Positions 57,430 to 64,000 of a DNA stretch of 64,000 bases are shown piece by piece (position 1 is the first letter of the stretch; each line of letters opens with the position of its first letter). The notes beneath the pieces are model-generated. The model saw only the letters and a program-made list of their open reading frames with translations, was not told the origin of the DNA and made no database searches. The stretch is from the NCBI GenBank assembly GCA_019279435.1, contig JAAALK010000081.1, forward strand, positions 56,969,318 through 57,033,317, written 5' to 3'. The translations under genes were made by a program, and so were the position numbers. This DNA is from Zizania palustris. Lineage: Eukaryota; Streptophyta; Magnoliopsida; Poales; Poaceae.

Positions 57430-58188
57430 ATGCCGACCCACATTCGCAGTTTCCACCGGGAGGCCACTGGTTTCATCCAAGAGCTCCGTATGTTGGCAAC
57501 TTTCCTTCAATACAACCATGAGCCAGAATACCACAGAATCTACAAGATCGGAGAAAGTGGCCCATGCTAAGTGACCCTGATGCTCATCGCCTCAGCTCAG
57601 GAGTTGACTTCCTTCTCCACCTCAGCCAAAGCCCCGAGTTTTGAGATTGGTTACCAAGAGACTGCTCTGCAGGCACTCGGGGAACTTCGACAGATCTACA
57701 ATGACCGCCTCTATTGCACCGCCTTCCACTATCTTCCATCCCAGGAGCCAGCATCAGACCGTAGCACCTATGTCAGCTGCCTCGACGACTGTGATCCTCT
57801 CATAGCTCACTAAACTCGTCTCCTGTCGGCCATGGACTCTCTTCACACCGAGGCCCTTCTGCATGCTGACGAGACGCAAGCTTGGGTCAATTACTACCGT
57901 CAGGAGGCTGACGAACTGCAGCAACAGGTTTCCCAACTCCTCAGCCAGAACCGGGAGCTTAAGGAGGACATTGCCGAGCTATCGCCCATAGCTCCCCCTT
58001 GGAGGACCCGTCGGAAGACCATTCGCCGACCAAAGAAGTCGACTAGGCAAAGTTCAACCCTACCTAGCCCAGGTGGAGCCGAAGCATCAGAAGGGCTGAT
58101 GGCCGACGACGAAGCTGAACCTAGCACCGCAGCAGGCTCAACCAGAAGATCCGTGAATACATCTAGTGATGCCCCCGATGACCACTAG
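57430..58188 (+). pseudogene. Leader ORF upstream of gag, with coiled coil
   Basis: Starts MPTHIRSFHREATGFIQELR at 57430, broken by a TAA near 57568 and another near 57811, then open as 57832-58188. The third part is a clear coiled coil (EADELQQQVSQLLSQNRELK) with a basic tail RTRRKTIRRPKK and acidic end. Similar leader proteins precede gag in several plant non-autonomous gypsy groups, but I know no proven function. If original, the product was about 250 residues. Confidence 0.55.
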
Positions 58189-58553
58189 ATGGTTGTAGTG
58201 TGCGCTAGCTTCCGCTTGATTGTTTCCTTGTTTGTGGTCTTGTTCCATTGTGGCTCGTGCTGTGGACAAGTTAAAAATAAGAACTGTAATAGACAAACCT
58301 ATCTTTTCCATGACAATAAAGAGAACTACCTTTAGTTGGCAAAATCAATCTAAGTCCATTCCTCTTCTCTTGGGATGTTACGTATTCCAGTAGGATGGCC
58401 ACCCATTAGAGCAATAGCACCAACAACAATAGTGAAGCAGAAGGCGACCCTGCTGGCAGCCTTCTTGAAAGCCTTTTACCCACCTGGGATGCGTCGGGAT
58501 GTCGTCAAGCGAATCTGTCATCAACCCTAGAGCAACCAACTCTTATCGAAGCC

Positions 58554-59830
58554 ATGGCTAGTCAAAATAGGCTCATCACTTCCCTTCTCGCACAAATGCA
58601 GCATCAGCAAGCCCAACTCCAACAGCAACAAGAACAATTTCATCAGCTTCAGCAGGCCCAAGGGATTAACGTTCCCCAAGAACCACCAGCACCGACTCCA
58701 TATCGTGCGATTCAACTATCAGAATTCCTTAGTATCAAGCCCTTGACCCTCTCGCACACAACCAACCCCCTGAAGGCAAATGATTGGCCTCGTAAAATCA
58801 CTAAAAATCTTAAGCTTCTTCCCTACATAGATCATGAGCATGTGGTCTTTGCCACCCATCAGCTGTATGAACTCGTCGCAGAATGGTGGGACCAATATCG
58901 ACAAGATCAGGCCGTGAACCATGAGATTAGTTAAGCCGAGTTCACCGCTACTTTCAAAGTCGCCCACCTCCCTCCAAGAATGATCGTGTTAAAGGAAAGG
59001 GAGATTCAAGAACTCCAACGGAGAAACAATGGTGAACCATCAAACTAAAGTCATTCTAACAGAGATATTGAAGCATGTTCCGTCGACCAGGAAAAAGCAA
59101 GCCGAGATTCAAGCTCGTCCCCACTCACACAAGAATCGAAAGGTAAAGACCAGGTCTAACCTAAAGGAAGAGATGAGTGATATGGAAATCGTTGGAGGAC
59201 AGTGCCCCTAGAAGGAATCATTGGAAAGTTGTGCTATCATTGTGGTCAATTTGGACATATCGCACGACAGTGCAGGCAAAGTGTGTTCCGGGACCCCATG
59301 ATTATACCCTCGGAGGAAGACTCAGGTTAGGATGAAGCCACTACGCATGAGCAATCATTATTCAAGGCTTGTAGTAGTTGTGGGGAAGTCGGACACCATT
59401 CTAGTGAATTCAATGCCAGTTGTCCAAGATGTATAGAAGTCCATCCACCCGGACGATGCCCCACCAGCGGGACTACTTGCTATTTGTGTCAAGGAAATGA
59501 TCATATCCCCATGGACTACCACATGAGTTCACTATTAACTAAGGTTGCTGAAGTTCATCGGATGTGCTTTCACCTCACCCATCCACCAACACGGCGTGGT
59601 AACGTAAGTGGCAAGGGTAAACCATATGGTTCCAATCAAGATCTTGCACTAAATTAGGTTGACCAGGTATTGAAGAAGGATCACCATGGAAACCCAGTGG
59701 TTTGCTTCAACTACCGTGAAGAAGGACATTACACCCATAAATGCCCAAAGCGTCGGAGTGTCGCTAAGAAAAGTCTGACCAAGTCAAGCCCAATCTTTGA
59801 AGATGCAGTCCTGAGGCCATCGGTTTGAAG
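58554..59830 (+). pseudogene. gag with several zinc-knuckle-like motifs, decayed
   Basis: ATG at 58554 opens with a Gln-rich coiled coil (SLLAQMQHQQAQLQQQQEQ), then a gag capsid domain (FLSIKPLTLSHTTNPLKAND, then FATHQLYELVAEWWDQY). A stop at 58934 and later frameshifts break it. The 3' part encodes several knuckles: CYHCGQFGHIARQC (about 59230), CSSCGEVGHHSSEF (about 59370), CPRC and CYLCQGNDH segments, and CFNYREEGHYTHKC (about 59702) with its second Cys changed to Tyr. Such an extended cysteine array is more than the single knuckle of most chromoviruses. No pol follows. Confidence 0.7.
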
Positions 59831-59909
59831 AAGTAACTCAAGAAAAATAGGGACCTACCCATAACCTCCTATCTCTAGCCATTTTGAATCTCGGGGCGAG
59901 ATTCTTGTT

Positions 59910-59923
59910 AAGGGGGTTAGATT
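59910..59923 (+). other. Polypurine tract (42002-62597 element)
   Basis: AAGGGGGTTAGATT directly before the 3' LTR start at 59924; preceded by the ATCTCGGGGCGAGATTC dyad found in similar form upstream of the LTRs at 5765 and 17366. Confidence 0.8.
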
Positions 59924-62597
59924 TGTAACACCTTGAATTCTCTAAATTAAATAAATTGGAGAAAATAAAATTTTTAAATGAATAAATTGAGTTTGGATGA
60001 TAAAATGGTTGAATTAATTGGAAAACCTTAAGGAAGAATAAGATAAAGTAATCAAAAAATTTACTTGGTGGAAATCCATTAATTAGGTTTGGACCAAAAG
60101 AGACATCTAAATAAAACTTTTGAGAAAATTTACTTTTAACAGGAAAAGGATTAGTTTTGATTTTTGAATAAAGTAAAAATGTCCAAATAGATAAAAATAT
60201 GGAGAAATAATTCAAATTTTGAGCTGAGAAAATTGTGTTAGATTCATGAGGCCAAAATATATTTTTGAGAATTTTTATAAATTTTTAGAACCTTTGCTCA
60301 TAGCACATATTTTATAAATGAATTTCTGCAATTGTTTTAATCAGAAAAACAATTTTAAATCCTATTCGGCCACCTCCCCCATTTCTCTCTCTAGCCCAGC
60401 CCAATCCATACCCGACCTTGCTTACAATCGGGACCCGCCCGTCAGTCCCCTCTCCTCCTTCCCGCGCCCCACCCACGCTCACTGCCCGATGGCCCCCACC
60501 TGTCAGCCACCTCTCCCACGCATGTGCCCCGTCCCCTCTCACTGTCCGGTGGAGCCCACCTATCAGTGCAGTACGCCTTGCAGCTGAGCCATGGACCACT
60601 TGTCAGCGACCCGCCAGTCTGGTCCCACGTGTCGGTGCCCTCCCCAAGTCCCGTGCCCACTGCCAACCGACCCCATCTGTCAGCACCTTCGTCCCCGACG
60701 AGAAATCCCCAAATCCCGTGCCGGCCGAGCCCTAGCCATTATAATCCCGGTGATGCCGGGCCCCTCCCCTCAAATTAACGCCTGGCAATTACTCCCCATT
60801 AAGCGGCGACCGTTGCCCCTCGGTTTTCGACGCGGTTAAGCTGCGCAGTCGCCGGATCCGTGCGCAATTAGACCTCGCCGACGTTAAACCGAAATTGTCC
60901 CCGGCTTCCCCCAAATCGCACCCTCTTAACACCACCAGCGACCCCTATAAAGTACCCTCTATCCCCACCGCGCTCAGCCCCCGCAAAAGCCTCCCCTCAA
61001 CACAAACAGAGGGCTCCACAATGCAATATAGTGCTGTCGCCCTGGTTTTGCTCCGACCACCGCTCGCCGTCGCCTGACGACCCCGCCGCCCTCACCACCG
61101 GCACCATCGTGACCACCATCGCACGCTCATCCCCGGTCACCCCTCCATTGGTGCCACCGACCGCCGGACCACCATCATCATCATCGACCTGAAGCCTCCA
61201 CCGTCCTCGCTCCTCGCCGGCCTCACCCCGCCGTCCCCGACCCTCAACTCCAGTACCATACTCACCCCCGTGATGTTCTTGTTCCATTTCTGTATCTAAC
61301 TCACCACACTAAGTTTTGAGCATATTGAACCTAGTTTTCTTAAAATATCGCTAAACCCATAGGTTTTAAATGCATTAGTCAAATTGAAAGCCTTACCTTA
61401 TATTTATTTAGATCCATGACCTTGAAGTGCAAACCCAATCCATGCTATTGATCCTAAACTCCTTGTAACCATAATAATAATATTATTAGATAGTGTCCAA
61501 TGTATTGACACAACCGCCATAGGATAAAAATGAGTCATAGATACTCTGATTCTATTATATGATCCCATGATTTCTCTCACTCCTGGAATTCTATTGAATA
61601 TGGAGTTATGGTTTAGTATGTTAGCATGGTGGGTTCCGGGTGCAAGCGAGGGCATTAATCAGTCGCACCCGAGGCACTATAAGGACCGGTCTATGGGATC
61701 CATTGCAAAACACTTCCATACTAACCACAAGTCTAGTGGGTAAGTCCAAACTAGGGTATGGGGTCTTCCAACTCGAGGCACCACTTGGAGATGGGTCAAG
61801 CAGCACATGCGGGTGGCTTGTACTGATGTGGCGCAAAAGGGGGTGCGACGTTGTCCAGTGCGCTGGCGCGCCGACGAAACCTAGAGCGGGTGTTATCAGA
61901 TTGGAGCATCTCATGCTGAGGTTTTGGCACGAGTTTCTGTGACCTGGGTCATCTAAACACACTACGGTGTGCAGGGATGAGTGCCTTGTGGGTATAGTAG
62001 TACACCTTTGATCAGAGTTTAAATCTTTTTGAAAAGCCGAGCCCATGGTCAAGGGTGGGTTGCGTTAGATCTCACAGTTAGTTTATATTTATGAGTGTTG
62101 CATGATGAATTGGCATGTAAGGACTATTGAGCGAGGAGGGCCAACTGGGCGCCTCGAGTTAGGTGATGATGCACAATTCACGTTTATCATTCTCTACAAT
62201 TAAACTTGACTACATTAAATGTTGCAACTTAAAAATGTACTTTTCCGCACTTTAAACCCTTATCATTCCTTTGTTATTACCCCGCAATACTATTGTATCC
62301 TCGGTGGCTTGTTGAGTACTTTGTACTCATACCCGTTGACAAAATCTTTTAGACGACGAGTTCATCGAAGACGGAGGTCCGGAGTAGCTGTCCTAGTCAT
62401 GAAAGCTATCCTGAAGAATATGTTCATCAAGTTTATTATTTTCGTAGTTTCTTTTATTTTAATTTCTATGTAATAAAATAGCTTGCGAGCTATACTTTGT
62501 CCGTTGTATGTACGAGGTCATGTGATGAACATCTTGTATTTATTGTTTTCTCTAGAAATTCAATAAATTCCCTGTTTTGTAAAATCGGGGCGTGACA
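59924..62597 (+). repeat. 3' LTR (2.67 kb) of the 42002-62597 element
   Basis: Starts TGTAACACCTTG and ends CGGGGCGTGACA. TATA box at 60944. Relative to the 5' LTR it lacks about 940 bp at 61303, and lacks both inserted elements. Dyads at 61636-61672 and 62314-62328. Confidence 0.87.
60944..60950 (+). promoter_or_regulatory. LTR TATA box (3' LTR)
   Basis: TATAAAG in the same GACCCCTATAAAG context as in the 5' LTR. Confidence 0.6.
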
Positions 62598-62602
62598 CTA
62601 GG

Positions 62603-63521
62603 GGTAAAGGAATGATTCCTTGGAAATAGGGGTTCATAGAGGATGATGCCTCCTATAGGAGTCAAAGCAGAAGAAAAGAGAAATGGATGAAATGATGTCA
62701 ATGTCGTGCCAACAAATTCAGAAAGAACGAGCAATGATTAATGCCAAAATATCTTAAGCACTTCGATAGCATGGTATTGTGGGTGAGGGCAGTGTCCAAG
62801 TTCCAACTAATGCTCATTGAAGTAGTTGTGCATCTGTGGGGTTTGTTGGGATAGGCATAAATTAGTATCTCATGGGCGAAATCACTAAAAGCAAGGTCTG
62901 TAAACTTATCATATCAACAATGAATATTAACACAATGATAGCAATGGGACATGTTGACCAATGTGTTGTAGGGGAAACCTTCAATGATGCACCAACACCG
63001 AAGGGATATGCTAAGGTTCATGTTGACTATGTGAGAAGGGCATATGATAAGATTGATAAATATGTTGGTATGCAGGCTCCAAGAGACTCGGAGACAATGT
63101 TGGAGGATTTGTGCTATGGAAAAAATAATTTGTACTTTTTGAAGGTAAAATAGATGAATCATCAGATGGAATCTCAAACTAGCATAGAATTATGTCATGT
63201 GTATGGGATCCACCTCCATCTCCAAGGGAGCCATCTGCATCTCCACCTCGAAGGGATCAAACTCCACCTCCAAAGCCAACGCTACCTCCAAAGGAGCCTA
63301 CTCCACCTGCACCTCAAAGGGATCCAACTCTATCTCCAGATCCAACACTACCACCAATGGAGTCTAGTCCACCTACACCTCAAAGGGATCCAACTCCACC
63401 TCCCCTACCAAGGCAGGCTAAATCAAAATCAGCAAGTAAATTGAAGACAAAGTGGACTACCTCCCAACAAGAAAGGGCAACTAAGAAAACGAAGATAGCA
63501 CCGAGGTGCCCTATGATCTAA
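62603..63521 (+). pseudogene. CACTA Transposase_24-like ORF, C-terminal half
   Basis: Resumes after the CTAGG duplication with an IPWK...GFIEDDASYRSQSRR block, typical of the same CACTA protein family, with stops. The stretch 62872-63153 is open and carries GETFNDAPTPKGYAKVHVDYV, close to the family's PxPxGYARV block. It is followed, in another frame (63192-63521), by a proline-rich tail of TPPPKPTLPPKEPTPPAPQR type and a basic end (KSKSASKLKTK). Several frameshifts make it dead. No CACTA right terminus is seen before the window ends. Confidence 0.68.
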
Positions 63522-64000
63522 ATGATGTTGACAGTAGCGGATCTAGGATTTTACCAATGGGTATGCCGTATTAAAATCTTCCTATGCAATTCGATAAAAA
63601 TAATTTTCTAATTAAATATATAATTATTAAATTTCCATTATATATGAACTAAATAATATAATAAGTACTAAAATTAAAATATTAAGTTAGAAATTTAGAT
63701 AAATACAAGTAGTTTAAGTATTATACTAATAGAATATGTATGTAAATAATACATTATGTTTCTCATAAAAACAAATAAAAAATACTAAATTATTATTTAT
63801 AGCCAAAGAAAAAATATTAAATTATTATAGTCTGTGTGCTCTGTCAGAATGCAATGCAAAGAAAAAGGAATCGACCTCAGCTTCTCTCCATGGAATAGAG
63901 GCACCTTTTTCCACTAAGCCAACAAATGATTTGTGAAACTGGGAGGGTTAGTATCTACTACTTTAATATCCTAGATCCTAGCGGATATCGTGGCCCACCT
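63522..64000. other. AT-rich end of window
   Basis: No gene or repeat end recognised. The right terminus of the CACTA element may lie further right. Confidence 0.3.

Larger units (their letters stand above)
42002..62597 (+). mobile_element. Pol-less chromovirus-type LTR element, hosts a Sirevirus and a MULE
   Basis: 5' LTR 42002-57292 (interrupted twice), primer site 57296, an extra leader ORF, a multi-knuckle gag, polypurine tract and 3' LTR 59924-62597. No protease, RT or integrase, so it is non-autonomous. The first bases of the 5' LTR are damaged (GCGCACTGAATTC where the 3' LTR has TGTAACACCTTGAATTC). LTR architecture shows kinship with the chromovirus at 16000-20790 and the element at 4530-9723. 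Confidence 0.85.

Noticed and set aside
62872..63153. 93-codon frame as an independent small gene
   Set aside because: It matches the C-terminal part of the CACTA protein and continues a decayed ORF.

Overview
The window looks like nuclear DNA from a grass (Poaceae, probably panicoid; the species cannot be told). The evidence is the stack of plant LTR-retrotransposon lineages (Tat, chromovirus, Sirevirus), CACTA and Mutator-like DNA transposons, Micron-like elements in TA tracts, a plant cytochrome P450 of the CYP94 family and a dead RPL26 gene. Most of the 64 kb is nested transposon; only one host gene appears intact.

Region by region. 1-23711 is a nest of LTR elements. A minus-strand gypsy-like element (5' LTR 21451-22575) was split by a chromovirus (visible part 16000-20790, 3' LTR 17366-20790). 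That chromovirus was split by a Tat-lineage Ty3/gypsy element (1-15999, 3' LTR 15508-15999). The Tat pol was in turn split, at a GCACA target duplication, by a pol-less chromovirus relative (4530-9723). A solo LTR lies head-to-head with the outer LTR at 22586-23711. 24643-26034 is a Ty1/copia gag remnant. 27094-27651 is an RPL26 pseudogene with three promoter-type TGGGCCT motifs still upstream. 28503-30349 is a complete non-autonomous CACTA element (target duplication ATC). 31129-35567 holds MITEs: one with a TAGGNCCT-type terminus, Micron-like modules in TA tracts, and a long-TIR Mutator-like element carrying a smaller one. 36382-37890 (minus) is an intact single-exon CYP94-family P450, best match CYP94C, with a 30-bp tandem repeat upstream. 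39486-63521 is a decayed CACTA transposon whose gene is cut by a 20.6-kb chromovirus-type, pol-less LTR element (42002-62597, target duplication CTAGG). The 5' LTR of that element was hit by a Sirevirus (42208-52931, target duplication TTTAC) and by a Mutator-like element (55228-56153).

The most unusual item is inside the Tat element: an antisense gene (15069 down to 11763, possibly 11427) with its own TATA box, an ATG and five exons joined by four GT-AG introns that keep frame. Its first exon resembles the plant 'putative gypsy type transposon' (Transposase_28) domain and its middle is coiled coil. It has at most one nonsense codon, while the gag-pol of the same element has two stops, lost catalytic residues and a 5-kb insertion. 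Between pol and this gene lies a tandem array whose short dyads change in a compensatory way, suggesting a conserved hairpin. The chromovirus LTRs also share two conserved dyads across divergent families.
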